A stretch of DNA of 64,000 nucleotides from an alpha proteobacterium AAP38 (GTDB taxonomy: Bacteria; Pseudomonadota; Alphaproteobacteria; Azospirillales; Azospirillaceae). The translations under genes and the position numbers were made by a program. The DNA is taken from contig LJHR01000008.1 in assembly GCA_001296005.1 (NCBI GenBank), forward strand, positions 62,001 to 126,000. Reading direction: 5' to 3'. Shown one piece after another: positions 9,597 to 18,155 of the stretch. The notes beneath the pieces were generated by a model that ran no database searches, was not told the origin of the DNA, and saw nothing but the letters and a program-made list of their open reading frames with translations. Within the stretch, counting starts at the first letter, position 1; the number at the start of each line of letters is the position of its first letter.

Positions 9597-10379
9597 TCAG
9601 GCGTGGCCGGCGCGGTGCAGGCTGCTGGCCAGGAAGGTGCGCAGGCGGTCGCTCTGCGGGTTGGTCATCAGGTCGGATGGGGTTCCCTGTTCCTCGATCC
9701 GGCCCTTGTGCAGAAAGACAAGCTGGCTGCCGACATCGCGGGCGAAGGCCATTTCGTGGGTCACGACCACCATGGTCCGCCCCTCCTCGGCCAGGCCGCG
9801 CATGACGCGCAGCACCTCGCCCACCAGTTCGGGGTCAAGCGCGCTGGTCGGTTCATCGAACAGCATCACATCGGGCTCCATGGCCAGCGCGCGGGCGATG
9901 GCCACCCGCTGCTGCTCGCCCCCCGACAGGTGCGCCGGATAGGCATCGCGCCGGTGCAGGACACCGACACGGGCCAGATAATGCTCGGCCCGTTCGACCG
10001 CTTCGGCCTTGGACAGGCCGTTCACGCGGATCGGTGCCTCGATGACGTTGCGCAGCACGTTCATGTGGCCCCACAGGTTGAACTGCTGGAACACCATGGA
10101 CAGGCGCGCGCGCAGGCGGCGCAGCTGGGCCGGGTCGGCGGCGGTCAGCTCTCCGGTCCGGTCGGGCGTCAGGGCCAGACGCTCCCCCGCCACCGTCAGG
10201 CACCCGGCATGGGGCCGTTCCAGCAGGTTGAGGCAGCGCAACAGGGTGCTTTTCCCGGAACCCGACGCACCGATCAGGGCGATGACATCGCCGGCCCGCG
10301 CCTGAAGCGAGACATCGTGCAGCACATCGATGCTGCCATAGCGTTTGGCGATATTGTCGGCTTGCAGCTTGATTTCCAT
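9597..10379 (-). CDS. Polar amino acid ABC transporter ATP-binding protein (HisP-like)
   Basis: 260 residues from ATG 10379. An in-frame GTG at 10391 overlaps the upstream stop by 4 bases and is an equally possible start (264 residues). Walker A is [10 protein letters not shown]-loop FQQFN, signature LSGGEQQR, Walker [14 protein letters not shown], switch His in VVTHE. This is the HisP/GlnQ class that energises uptake of polar and basic amino acids. It is directly downstream of the amidohydrolase and two permeases on the same strand, so the hydrolase is embedded in the transporter operon. Confidence 0.93.
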   Translation of the reverse strand: MEIKLQADNIAKRYGSIDVLHDVSLQARAGDVIALIGASGSGKSTLLRCLNLLERPHAGCLTVAGERLALTPDRTGELTAADPAQLRRLRARLSMVFQQFNLWGHMNVLRNVIEAPIRVNGLSKAEAVERAEHYLARVGVLHRRDAYPAHLSGGEQQRVAIARALAMEPDVMLFDEPTSALDPELVGEVLRVMRGLAEEGRTMVVVTHEMAFARDVGSQLVFLHKGRIEEQGTPSDLMTNPQSDRLRTFLASSLHRAGHA

Positions 10380-10387
10380 GGGATGGC

Positions 10388-11503
10388 TCACGGGCTCAAC
10401 AGGTTGCCGGAACGGCGCAGGCGGGTGCCGGCCAGCTTGCCCAGGCGGTTGCCGGGAAAGGCCATGCGGGTGGCGATGCGAGCGAACAGCAGGCCGCCGC
10501 CCTGGCTGGCGACGGGCACCGCCTGACCGGTGACGGGATCGATGATGTCGGCCACGATCTCCCCTGCTTCTACCGCCGCACCCAACGGCCGGCGATAGAC
10601 CAGGACACCCGCCGCCGGTGCTGTCAGCGGTTCCACCGCTTCCAGCGGGGTGGGCTGACACAGGGCCGGCGGCAGGTCGGGAATGGCCCCGGTCACGGCC
10701 CCGGCATGGGTCATGAACGCCACCAGCGCGCGGGCATCACGGTCGGCCAGATCATGGTCGACATCTGCCTGACCGCGCAGTTCCACCGTCACCGACCGGC
10801 AGGAAAGCGGGATCGGATATTGCGGGAAGCGCTGCCGCAGGGCGGCCCAGGGCCGGCTGACCGCCTCGTCGAACGGATGGTCACCGCTTTCATCCGCGGT
10901 CAGCAGCGCCTGCGCCCCCAGCAGCCGGGCCAGCGGCGCCACCGCTTCGGCCAGCGGCGTCAGGGTATAGAGATGCATCACGGCCTCATGGTCGCAATGC
11001 AGGTCCAAAACCCAGTCGGCCCCGACCGCCAGCGACATCAGCAACACCTTCAGATGCTGGGCCGGCGATTGCGGGCGCATTTCCGACAGGGCATCGGCCA
11101 GGGCCACACGGATCAGGGCGGTATTGGCGGCGGGATCATCGCCCAACCGGCCCTGCACACGCGCCGCGGCGGCAGGGACCAGCCAGGGGAAATCGCGGTT
11201 GAAATTGCGCCCGTCGGTAAGGTCGAACCGGCCCAGCATGTCGCCCAGCACCGCCTGCGACAGGCCAATCGGGTTGGCAATGGGGACCAGCACCACCTCG
11301 CCCACCAGCTTGCCCTCGGCCTCCAGCCGGGTCAGGTGGCGGCGCAGTTTGTCGGCGACCAGCATGGCCGGGATTTCATCGGCATGCAGGCTGGCCTGGA
11401 TATGTATGCGGGGGCGCCCGCCGGGGGTGCCGAAGCGCTGCACCGTCACCGTACGGTGGGTGCCTTGCGTCGTGCCGGGCAGGGACAGGGTTTCAGATCG
11501 CAC
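10388..11503 (-). CDS. M14-clan zinc amidohydrolase (AstE/AspA family), CphZ-like candidate
   Basis: 371 residues from GTG 11503, chosen because AAGGAG overlaps the upstream permease stop at ideal distance; longer upstream starts would run into the permease. The succinylglutamate desuccinylase/aspartoacylase fold is indicated by zinc ligands in LHADE (His40, Glu43) and VLDLHC (His169), the substrate-binding GRNFNRDFP near residues 98-106, and the catalytic Glu241 in VTVELRG. A family of beta-Asp-Arg dipeptide hydrolases (CphZ) related to zinc carboxypeptidases has been described beside cyanophycinase genes; the context here fits that role. A plain N-acyl amino acid deacylase is the alternative. 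Confidence 0.8.
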   Translation of the reverse strand: MRSETLSLPGTTQGTHRTVTVQRFGTPGGRPRIHIQASLHADEIPAMLVADKLRRHLTRLEAEGKLVGEVVLVPIANPIGLSQAVLGDMLGRFDLTDGRNFNRDFPWLVPAAAARVQGRLGDDPAANTALIRVALADALSEMRPQSPAQHLKVLLMSLAVGADWVLDLHCDHEAVMHLYTLTPLAEAVAPLARLLGAQALLTADESGDHPFDEAVSRPWAALRQRFPQYPIPLSCRSVTVELRGQADVDHDLADRDARALVAFMTHAGAVTGAIPDLPPALCQPTPLEAVEPLTAPAAGVLVYRRPLGAAVEAGEIVADIIDPVTGQAVPVASQGGGLLFARIATRMAFPGNRLGKLAGTRLRRSGNLLSP

Positions 11504-11517
11504 GTTGGTGCCGCTCC

Positions 11518-12222
11518 TTAAGAGGCACCGGCCGGGCGCGCCAGATGCCGCAGCAGGCGGCGCTCCAGCAGCCGGAACAGGCCGGTGATGCACAGGGTCA
11601 GGGCGAGGTAGAACAGGGCCGCCGTCCCGAACGCTTCCACTGCCAACAGGCTGTTGGCATGGACGTCGCGGGCCACGCGGGTGATCTCCACCAGGGTCAC
11701 CGCGCTGGCGATGGAGGTGGCATGCATCAGCATCACCAGCTCATTGCCATATTGCGGCAGGGCGCGGCGGACGGCGCCCGGGATCAGGATGCGGGTGTAG
11801 ATGTCAAAGCCGGTTAGGCCCAGGCTCCGCGCCGCCTCCACCTCTCCTGCCGGCGTGGCGCGCAGGGCACCTGCCAGCATTTCGGTCGTATAGGCAGCGG
11901 TGTTCAGCGTGAAGGCAATCCAGGCACAGAACCAGGGTTCACGCAGCAGCGGCCACAGGCTGCTGTCCCGGACCATATCGAACTGCGCCAGCCCGAAATA
12001 GACCATGAAAAGCTGCACCAGCAGCGGCGTGCCGCGCAGCACATAGGTGAACAGGAAGACGGGCCGCGACAGAAACGGGTTGGCCGACACCCGCGCCACC
12101 GCAAGGGGCAGCGACAGGCTCAGGCCGGCAACGGCCGAGGCCAGCAGCAGCAGGATAGTGACGCGCGCACCATCCAGAAAGGCGGGCAGATTGTCCTGAA
12201 TAATCTGAAGATCGATCATCAC
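11518..12222 (-). CDS. Polar amino acid ABC transporter permease (HisM-like)
   Basis: 234 residues. Five or so membrane segments, with the RGTPLLVQLFMVYFGL motif and the cytoplasmic EAA loop (EAARSLGLTGFDIYTRILIP) that docks the ATPase. Its ATG overlaps the stop of the upstream permease by 4 bases (ATGA), and its stop overlaps the ribosome-binding site of the amidohydrolase. Works as one half of the heterodimeric membrane channel with the 12219-12905 product. Confidence 0.92.
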   Translation of the reverse strand: MMIDLQIIQDNLPAFLDGARVTILLLLASAVAGLSLSLPLAVARVSANPFLSRPVFLFTYVLRGTPLLVQLFMVYFGLAQFDMVRDSSLWPLLREPWFCAWIAFTLNTAAYTTEMLAGALRATPAGEVEAARSLGLTGFDIYTRILIPGAVRRALPQYGNELVMLMHATSIASAVTLVEITRVARDVHANSLLAVEAFGTAALFYLALTLCITGLFRLLERRLLRHLARPAGAS

Positions 12223-12905
12223 AGCACCGCCTTGCGAACGCCGAGGGACACGCGCTTTTCAAGTTGGCCCAGCGCCAGGATCGAGACGGTGGTGACAACC
12301 AGATAGAGGACGGCGACGGCGGCATAGAAGGTGAAGGGCTGGGCGGTCGCGGCGGTGGCCAGGCTGGCGCGGTGGACCATGTCGTCCAGGCCGATGATCG
12401 ACACCAGGGCCGAGGCCTTGACCATGACCAGCCAGTTATTTGCAAAGCCGGGGATGGCGTGGCGGATCATCTGCGGCAGGGTGATGTGCCAGAGGACCTG
12501 TACCCCGCTCATGCCATAGGCCAGGCCCGCCTCCGCCTGCCCCTTGGGGATGGCCATGAAGGCGCCGCGGAAGGTTTCCGTCAGATAGGCACCATAGATG
12601 AAGCCCAGGGTCAGGCTGCCGGCCAGGAACGGATCGATATCGATATAATCCCAGCCCAGACGCAGGCCGATATCATTGACCAGCGCCTGCCCGCCATAGA
12701 ACAGGGCCAGCATCAGCACCAGATCGGGGATGGAGCGGATCAGCGTGGTGTAGGCCCCTGCCACCGCCTGCAACCCGCGCCCCGTGGACAGCTTGGCCAG
12801 GGCGCCGGCCAGACCGAACAGCGAGGCGATGGCCAGTGAGACCAGCGACACCGACAATGTCGTCAGCAAGCCGTCAAGCAGGATGGGCAGATACTCGATC
12901 AGCAT
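12219..12905 (-). CDS. Polar amino acid ABC transporter permease (HisQ-like)
   Basis: 228 residues from ATG 12905, preferred because MLIEYLPILLDGLLTTL aligns with the usual HisQ start; ATG 12911 and GTG 12926 are alternatives and no start has a convincing Shine-Dalgarno. Contains the permease motif IRSIPDLVLMLALFYGG and EAA loop EAGLAYGMSGVQVLWHITLP. A 104-base gap with GC-rich inverted repeats separates it from the binding-protein gene, which may allow differential expression of binder and membrane parts. Confidence 0.9.
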   Translation of the reverse strand: MLIEYLPILLDGLLTTLSVSLVSLAIASLFGLAGALAKLSTGRGLQAVAGAYTTLIRSIPDLVLMLALFYGGQALVNDIGLRLGWDYIDIDPFLAGSLTLGFIYGAYLTETFRGAFMAIPKGQAEAGLAYGMSGVQVLWHITLPQMIRHAIPGFANNWLVMVKASALVSIIGLDDMVHRASLATAATAQPFTFYAAVAVLYLVVTTVSILALGQLEKRVSLGVRKAVL

Positions 12906-13009
12906 GGGCATGCAACCGGGGTTCACCCCCGGCGGTACCGGGGGTGGGGGGGGAAGGTCTGGGGTGAAAGCGGCGGGGCGGGGTCCGAGCGGGCGGGCCG
13001 CCCTATTCC

Positions 13010-13789
13010 TCAGGAATTCCCGCCCGAGACATCAAACGTGAAGTAGCGTTGGGCAATCTGCTGATAGCGACCGTCAGCCTTGATGGCTTTCAGGGCGGCG
13101 TTGATCCGGTCGCGCAGAGCGGTATCGCCCTTGCGCACGGCAATGCCGACGTCGCTATCCCCCTTCAGGCGCAGGGGTTCACCCACGGTGGCGAACCCAG
13201 CGCCCTCGGGCCGCTTCAGGAACAGTCCCTCCGCGATCACCGATGAACCGAGTGCGATATCCCCGCGCCCTGCGCGCAGTTCCAGGTAGACATCCGTCTC
13301 CTTGGCGACCAGCAGCAGGCGGCTGTCGGGGTATTTTTCCTTGGCATGTTTGGCACGCGGACTGTTACGCAGGACGATAATCGTCTTGCCCTTCAGCGCG
13401 TCGGGCGTAGGCTCCGTAAAGGCGCCCTGTCTGGCGATCCAGCGGGAGGGGACATCATAATAGACATCGGAGAAATCGACGATTTTCGCCCGGTCCGCCG
13501 TGATCGTCATGGAGGCGACGATCATGTCGAACTTGCGGGTGTTGAGCGCCGGGATCATCCCGTCCCATTCCTGTTGTACCAGGGTGCAGTCGACCTTCAT
13601 TTCCGCGCACAGCGCATTGGCAATGTCGATATCAAAACCCGACAGTTTCCCGTCCGGCCCGATCACCGAAAAGGGCGGATAATTGCCCTCCACCCCCACC
13701 CGCATGCGGGCGTTCTGCGCATCGGCAGATGTGGTCAGAAGCAACAGACTTGCGGCAAGACCCGCCGTCAGGGACATAAGACGCATCAT
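13010..13789 (-). CDS. Periplasmic amino-acid-type substrate-binding protein (HisJ/ArgT-like)
   Basis: 259 residues from ATG 13789, with GGAAG nine bases upstream. Signal peptide with cleavage near ADA-Q, then the family 3 solute-binding fold: MRVGVEGNYPPFSVIGPDGKLSGFDIDIANALC, MIPALNTRKFDMIVASMTIT and a C-terminal DGRYQQIAQRYFTFD. HisJ-type binders take Arg, Lys, Orn or His. In this cluster the ligand could be arginine or the beta-Asp-Arg dipeptide; the sequence does not decide. First gene of the operon, divergent from the RpiR regulator. Confidence 0.92.
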   Translation of the reverse strand: MMRLMSLTAGLAASLLLLTTSADAQNARMRVGVEGNYPPFSVIGPDGKLSGFDIDIANALCAEMKVDCTLVQQEWDGMIPALNTRKFDMIVASMTITADRAKIVDFSDVYYDVPSRWIARQGAFTEPTPDALKGKTIIVLRNSPRAKHAKEKYPDSRLLLVAKETDVYLELRAGRGDIALGSSVIAEGLFLKRPEGAGFATVGEPLRLKGDSDVGIAVRKGDTALRDRINAALKAIKADGRYQQIAQRYFTFDVSGGNS

Positions 13790-13851
13790 GGCAACTGGCT
13801 TCCGGCAGGTTTCGCAATGATCGGCTCGATGGAATGGACAATGACACGTTA

Positions 13852-13876
13852 TTTTCATAAGATCAATCTATGAAAA
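13852..13876. promoter_or_regulatory. Palindrome in the SBP/RpiR divergent region, candidate operator
   Basis: Perfect inverted repeat TTTTCATA-N9-TATGAAAA. Its right arm contains the ATG (13870) of the regulator gene, and it lies 63 bases upstream of the binding-protein start. No Shine-Dalgarno is seen before 13870. Position suggests binding by the adjacent MurR/RpiR protein, repressing itself and the transport operon. Confidence 0.5.
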
Positions 13877-14814
13877 AATCCTCTCAGGCTGATTTTCACG
13901 CTCCGGGCCAGGGCGACGCGCAAACTCAATCCGCCCCGTCGACGGAGGTGGCCTTTGCAGACACCGAACTGGGCCGCCGGCTGCTGGCAGTGATGGCGGA
14001 TGGGACGGCGTCCAATCGGACGATTGCGGAGCATCTGCTGCGCAATCCCGTGCGGATCACGGCGTGGAGCATTGAGGATCTGGCCAGTGCCATCGGCGTG
14101 TCGAACGCCACCTTGAGCCGGTTTGCGCGGGCCGTGGGCTATGCTGGCTATCCCGACCTGCGGGCGGGCATGGCGGAGACGTTGCAGACGGTGCTGCGTC
14201 CCGTTGAAAAACTGCGCAGCAGCTTCGACCGCGCCGACCCGACCCAGGCCGCCATTAATGAGGGGCTGGAGGCGACGCTGTCGCATCTGTCGCGGGTGGC
14301 GGAGCAGATGGCGGGCGGCACACAGCTGTCAGAACTGGTCAGCCGGCTGAACGCGGCGCGCACCATCTATGTCATGGGTTTCGGCCTGTCGGCCCATGTC
14401 GCGGGGCTGCTGACCCTGGGGTTGCAGCCCTTCTGCGCCAATCTGGTCAATGTCGTGGAATTTGGCGGTACCGAGGTCGCGGCGGGGCGGCTAATGAATT
14501 TGGGCGAAGGCGATGTGCTGATCGCCATCGCCTTTCCCCGCTACGCACAGGCAGCATTGCACCTGACCAGCTTTGCCAAATCGCGCAGGGCGCATGTGGT
14601 GGCCATCACCGACAGCCCCGTATCGCCCCTGGCGCAACGGGCGGATACGGTGCTGCTGGCCGAAAGCACGCATCCCGTCCTGTCCAGCAGCATGACGGCG
14701 GCGGTGCTGATGGCGGAAACGCTGGTCACCGCCATGATGCTGTCCAACCGGGACAATGTCGCCCACGCGGAAAGCCTGACCGACGCGATATCCAGCTATC
14801 TGCATAATCCGTAA
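13870..14814 (+). CDS. MurR/RpiR family transcriptional regulator
   Basis: 314 residues. An N-terminal helix-turn-helix of the HTH_6 type (NRTIAEHLLRNPVRITAWSIEDLASAIGVSNATLSRFARAVGY, about residues 50-95) is followed by a SIS domain (about 150-290) with IYVMGFGLSAH and DVLIAIAFPRYAQ. SIS domains bind phosphosugars in most relatives, but several RpiR proteins beside amino acid loci sense other ligands. Divergent from the transporter operon, separated by 80 bases, with a palindrome over its own start codon, so it is the likely regulator of the cluster. No ribosome-binding site is visible, so leaderless or weak translation is possible. Confidence 0.9.
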   Translation: MKKSSQADFHAPGQGDAQTQSAPSTEVAFADTELGRRLLAVMADGTASNRTIAEHLLRNPVRITAWSIEDLASAIGVSNATLSRFARAVGYAGYPDLRAGMAETLQTVLRPVEKLRSSFDRADPTQAAINEGLEATLSHLSRVAEQMAGGTQLSELVSRLNAARTIYVMGFGLSAHVAGLLTLGLQPFCANLVNVVEFGGTEVAAGRLMNLGEGDVLIAIAFPRYAQAALHLTSFAKSRRAHVVAITDSPVSPLAQRADTVLLAESTHPVLSSSMTAAVLMAETLVTAMMLSNRDNVAHAESLTDAISSYLHNP

Positions 14815-14829
14815 AAGGGCGGCCCGCTG

Positions 14830-15234
14830 TCAGCCCGGATGTGCTGCCGCCCAGCGGCCATTCTGTGTCCGGCCACCATAGCCATAGGCATCGCCATTGG
14901 TTTCATGGACATAGACGTAGCATTCCGAGTGTAGCGGCCCCAGAAGGTCCGCCATTTCCCGATAGGCCGCCTTTACGAACGCGGTGGTTTCCGCCTTGGT
15001 ATTGGTGCCCGCCGTCACCTTGATATCCAGCCAGAAGGCCGACAATCCGTCATCGGTGGGCCGTTTGCCGGCGATGAACCAGCCATCGGGGTCCGCCGGC
15101 TCCACCAGCACCGCCGTCACGCCAGGGTCCTTGCCCAGCTTTTCCGCCCCAAGCCGGGCAGCCAATCCGGCGATCCGGGCGCGCAGGTCGGGGCGTGGGT
15201 CGGGCGTTACATAGCGCACAATGATCATGGGCAT
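14830..15234 (-). CDS. Tautomerase family protein
   Basis: 134 residues from ATG 15234, preceded by GGAG. This start puts Pro directly after Met (MPMIIVRYV), giving the N-terminal catalytic proline of the 4-oxalocrotonate tautomerase superfamily after Met removal; the GTG at 15237 would not. It is about twice the 62-residue 4-OT unit. Substrate unknown. Divergent from the LysR regulator at 15330, with an inverted repeat between them. Confidence 0.75.
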   Translation of the reverse strand: MPMIIVRYVTPDPRPDLRARIAGLAARLGAEKLGKDPGVTAVLVEPADPDGWFIAGKRPTDDGLSAFWLDIKVTAGTNTKAETTAFVKAAYREMADLLGPLHSECYVYVHETNGDAYGYGGRTQNGRWAAAHPG

Positions 15235-15294
15235 CACACATCTCCTGTTGGGGTTGGATGCCCATTTCTGCCCTTTTGAAATTCACTCGTGAAC

Positions 15295-15321
15295 GCTATG
15301 ATATTTGATAATTACCATAGC
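15295..15321. promoter_or_regulatory. Inverted repeat between tautomerase and LysR genes
   Basis: GCTATG-N15-CATAGC in an AT-rich 95-base divergent intergenic region, ending 9 bases before the LysR ATG. Size and place fit a LysR-type recognition site for the adjacent regulator. The inner 15 bases are AT-rich. Confidence 0.4.
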
Positions 15322-15329
15322 GATTTCAT

Positions 15330-16172
15330 ATGATGCTTGATCTTGAATCCGTCCGCCTGTTCGCCCTTGTCGCAGAATATGGCAACCTCACCCGCGCGGC
15401 AGAGGCGGCGGGTACCGTCCAGCCTGTTGTCAGCCAGCGCATCAAGTCGCTGGAGGCGGCCCTTGGCAGACGGCTTCTGGATCGCAGTCCCCGGCTTGTC
15501 CGCCTGACCGAGGCGGGAATAGCCTTTCTTGATCATGCGCGAACCTTGCTGGCGGCGCACGAGGCGGCGATTGCCGCGGTCGATATTGTGCCCTCACACA
15601 TCACAATCGGGATCAGCGACCATGCATTGGGTACCCATCTCGACCTGACGCTGAAGCGGGTGCGGATGGCATTGCCGCCGCATGCGACGATGGCCGTCCA
15701 TCTGGGCCAGTCGGCTGATATCCGGGATCGGTTTGAGGGCGGCCAGATCGACCTTGCCATCATCCGGCGAGAGCATGGGGCGGAAGGGGGAGAGATTCTG
15801 GGCAGCGATGCGTTGCAATGGCGCGTCCCGCCCGGATGGTCCGGGTCCGATGGCCCCCTGCCCCTGGTGCTTCTGCCCTCTCCCTGTTCCGTCCGGGCGG
15901 TGGCGATCCGGGTGCTTGATCAGGCCGGCATCACATGGCGGGAGACATTCACGGGCGGAAGCTGTCTGGCCCTGATGGCGGCGGTGCGCGCGGGCCTTGG
16001 CGTGGCCCCTCTGGGTACCATCATCGGGGCCGATCTGGCCATGGTCCCGGCATCCCTGGGGATGCCGCCGCTGCCCCCGTCACAGATCGTCATGCTGGCG
16101 CGGACGCCCAATCCCGCAACATCGGCAGCGGCCCGTGCCCTGGCGGCCAGTGTGCGTGATCTGCTGGCCTGA
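15330..16172 (+). CDS. LysR-type transcriptional regulator
   Basis: 280 residues. N-terminal winged helix-turn-helix over residues 1-60 (LFALVAEYGNLTRAAEAAGTVQPVVSQRIKSLE), then the periplasmic-binding-protein-like effector domain. The divergent position next to the tautomerase gene is the classic LTTR arrangement, so the tautomerase is the likely target. ATG 15330 is followed by a second ATG; both are in frame. Confidence 0.9.
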   Translation: MMLDLESVRLFALVAEYGNLTRAAEAAGTVQPVVSQRIKSLEAALGRRLLDRSPRLVRLTEAGIAFLDHARTLLAAHEAAIAAVDIVPSHITIGISDHALGTHLDLTLKRVRMALPPHATMAVHLGQSADIRDRFEGGQIDLAIIRREHGAEGGEILGSDALQWRVPPGWSGSDGPLPLVLLPSPCSVRAVAIRVLDQAGITWRETFTGGSCLALMAAVRAGLGVAPLGTIIGADLAMVPASLGMPPLPPSQIVMLARTPNPATSAAARALAASVRDLLA

Positions 16173-16177
16173 AACCC

Positions 16178-16208
16178 CGCTTGCGCTCCGCCACCGTCTG
16201 CCCCATAT
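16178..16208 (+). promoter_or_regulatory. Sigma-32 (RpoH)-like promoter of htpG
   Basis: A CTTGCG element at 16180-16185 is followed after 15 bases by CCCCATAT at 16201-16208, an exact match to the E. coli sigma-32 -10 consensus CCCCATnT. It sits 60 bases upstream of the htpG start codon, a known heat-shock gene. Confidence 0.55.
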
Positions 16209-16267
16209 CCAGCAGCGGCTTCACGGCCACCCTCATTGGATGTAAATCGCAGAGCAAGGTGAGAGAG

Positions 16268-18148
16268 ATGAGCGAGGAACGGCTCAGTTTCCAGGCCGAG
16301 GTCAGCCGCCTGTTGGATATCGTGGCGCACAGCCTCTACTCGGAGAAGGAAGTCTTCCTGCGGGAACTGATCTCCAACGCGTCGGACGCGTGCGACCGGC
16401 TGCGTTATGCGGCGCTGACCGATGGGTCGCTGCTGGGGGATGACCCTGACTTCAAGATCCGCATCGTCGCCGACAAGGATGGAAAGACGCTGACGCTGAT
16501 CGATAACGGCATCGGCATGAACCGCCAGGATCTGGTGGACAATCTGGGCACCATCGCCCGGTCGGGCACGTCGGCCTTCGTCAAGAACCTGTCGGGCGAC
16601 AGCAAGAAGGATGTCAGCCTGATCGGCCAGTTCGGCGTCGGTTTCTATTCCGCCTTCATGGTGGCGGAAAAGGTTGAGGTGTTCAGCCGCAAGGCGGGTG
16701 AGGCCACCGGCTGGCGCTGGGTCAGCGACGGCCAGGGCAGCTTTACCGTGGCCGAGGATGAGAATGCCCCGGCGCGCGGTACCCGCATCATCATGCATAT
16801 CCGCGAGGCGGAGACGGAGTTCCTGGAGGAACATCGCCTGCGCCATGTCATCAAGACCTATTCCGACCATATCGCGGTGCCCATCCTGCTGGGGGCCGAC
16901 ACAACCGACAGCGTGAACGCGGCCAACGCCCTGTGGACAAGGTCGAAGTCGGAGATCACGGAAGAACAGTACAAGGAATTCTATCACCATGTCGGCCACG
17001 CCTTTGACGAGCCGTGGCTGACCCTGCATTGGCGCGCCGAGGGCGTGATCGAGTACACGGGCCTGCTGTTCGTGCCGCAGCAGCGGCCCTTTGACCTGTT
17101 CGATCCGCGCCGCGCCCATCATGTGAAGCTCTATGTCCGCCGTGTCTTCATCACGGACGAGGCGGAAGGGCTGGTCCCGCCCTATCTGCGGTTCCTGAAG
17201 GGCGTGGTGGACAGCGAGGACCTGCCGCTGAATGTCAGCCGCGAGATGCTGCAGAACAACCCGGTGCTGGCCAAGCTGAAGGCCGGGATCGTGAAGCGCG
17301 TGCTGGGCGATCTGAACAAGAAGGCTGCCGATCCGGAGCAAGCCGCCGACTATGCCCGCTTCTGGGATGCGTTCGGGGCCGTGCTGAAGGAAGGGCTGTA
17401 TGAGGATTTTGCCCATCGCGACGATCTGCTGAAGCTGCTGCGCTTCCGTACCACGGAGAGCAAGGGCGAGCTGGTCAGCCTGGCCACCTATATCGGGCGC
17501 ATGAAGGAAGGCCAGGACGCCATCTATTACATCACGGGCGATGAGAAATCGGCCGTGGAGCGCAGCCCGCAGGTCGAAGGTTTCCGGGCCAAGGGCGTGG
17601 AAGTGCTGCTGCTGACCGATCCGGTGGATGAATTCTGGGTCGGGTCGGTGCGCGAGACCGATGGCAAGCAATTCAAGTCCGTGACGCGCGGCGGCGCCGA
17701 CCTGTCCAAGATCAAGGGCGAGGAAAAGCCGGAGGACGAGAAGAAGGACAAGGCGACGGATGGCGACCTGTCCTCGCTGACCGCCCTTTTGAAGCTGACC
17801 CTGGGTGAAGAGGTCAAGGATGTCCGCCGTTCCGAACGCCTGACCGACAGTGCCGTCTGTCTGGTGGCCGATGACGGCGACATGGATATCCACCTGCAGC
17901 GCCTGCTGAAGCAGCATGGGCAATTGGGAGCCGATGCCGCGTCCAAGCGGGTGCTGGAGATCAATCCCGGTCACCCGCTGATCCGCCGTCTGGCGGAGAA
18001 GGCGACGCAGGACGGCGCGGCGACCTCGCTGGAGGATGCGGCCTGGCTGCTGCTGGATCAGGCGCGCATTCTGGAGGGTGAGACCCTGCCCGACCCGCTA
18101 TCCTTTGCCCGCCGCATGGCGGCGTTTGTGGAGAAGGGCCTGGGGTAA
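16268..18148 (+). CDS. htpG: Molecular chaperone HtpG (Hsp90)
   Basis: 626 residues from ATG 16268, with AAGGTGAGAG just upstream; an earlier in-frame start at 16181 overlaps the promoter and is rejected. ATP-dependent dimeric cytosolic chaperone. N-terminal GHKL domain shows LRELISNASDACDRLR, DNGIGMNRQDL and GQFGVGFYSAFMVA; the middle domain and C-terminal dimerisation domain are complete. A charged KGEEKPEDEKKDKATDGD linker lies near residue 485. Heat-shock control by RpoH is suggested by the promoter upstream. Confidence 0.97.
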   Translation: MSEERLSFQAEVSRLLDIVAHSLYSEKEVFLRELISNASDACDRLRYAALTDGSLLGDDPDFKIRIVADKDGKTLTLIDNGIGMNRQDLVDNLGTIARSGTSAFVKNLSGDSKKDVSLIGQFGVGFYSAFMVAEKVEVFSRKAGEATGWRWVSDGQGSFTVAEDENAPARGTRIIMHIREAETEFLEEHRLRHVIKTYSDHIAVPILLGADTTDSVNAANALWTRSKSEITEEQYKEFYHHVGHAFDEPWLTLHWRAEGVIEYTGLLFVPQQRPFDLFDPRRAHHVKLYVRRVFITDEAEGLVPPYLRFLKGVVDSEDLPLNVSREMLQNNPVLAKLKAGIVKRVLGDLNKKAADPEQAADYARFWDAFGAVLKEGLYEDFAHRDDLLKLLRFRTTESKGELVSLATYIGRMKEGQDAIYYITGDEKSAVERSPQVEGFRAKGVEVLLLTDPVDEFWVGSVRETDGKQFKSVTRGGADLSKIKGEEKPEDEKKDKATDGDLSSLTALLKLTLGEEVKDVRRSERLTDSAVCLVADDGDMDIHLQRLLKQHGQLGADAASKRVLEINPGHPLIRRLAEKATQDGAATSLEDAAWLLLDQARILEGETLPDPLSFARRMAAFVEKGLG

Positions 18149-18155
18149 GGTCACA

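Noticed and set aside
8985-10526. 513-codon plus-strand frame over the TonB receptor and ABC ATPase genes
   Set aside because: Antisense to two genes with complete motifs; no start signal or domain.
15920-17974. 684-codon open frame antisense to htpG
   Set aside because: It mirrors the codon structure of htpG, has His/Gln-rich composition typical of antisense frames in GC-rich DNA, and no domain.
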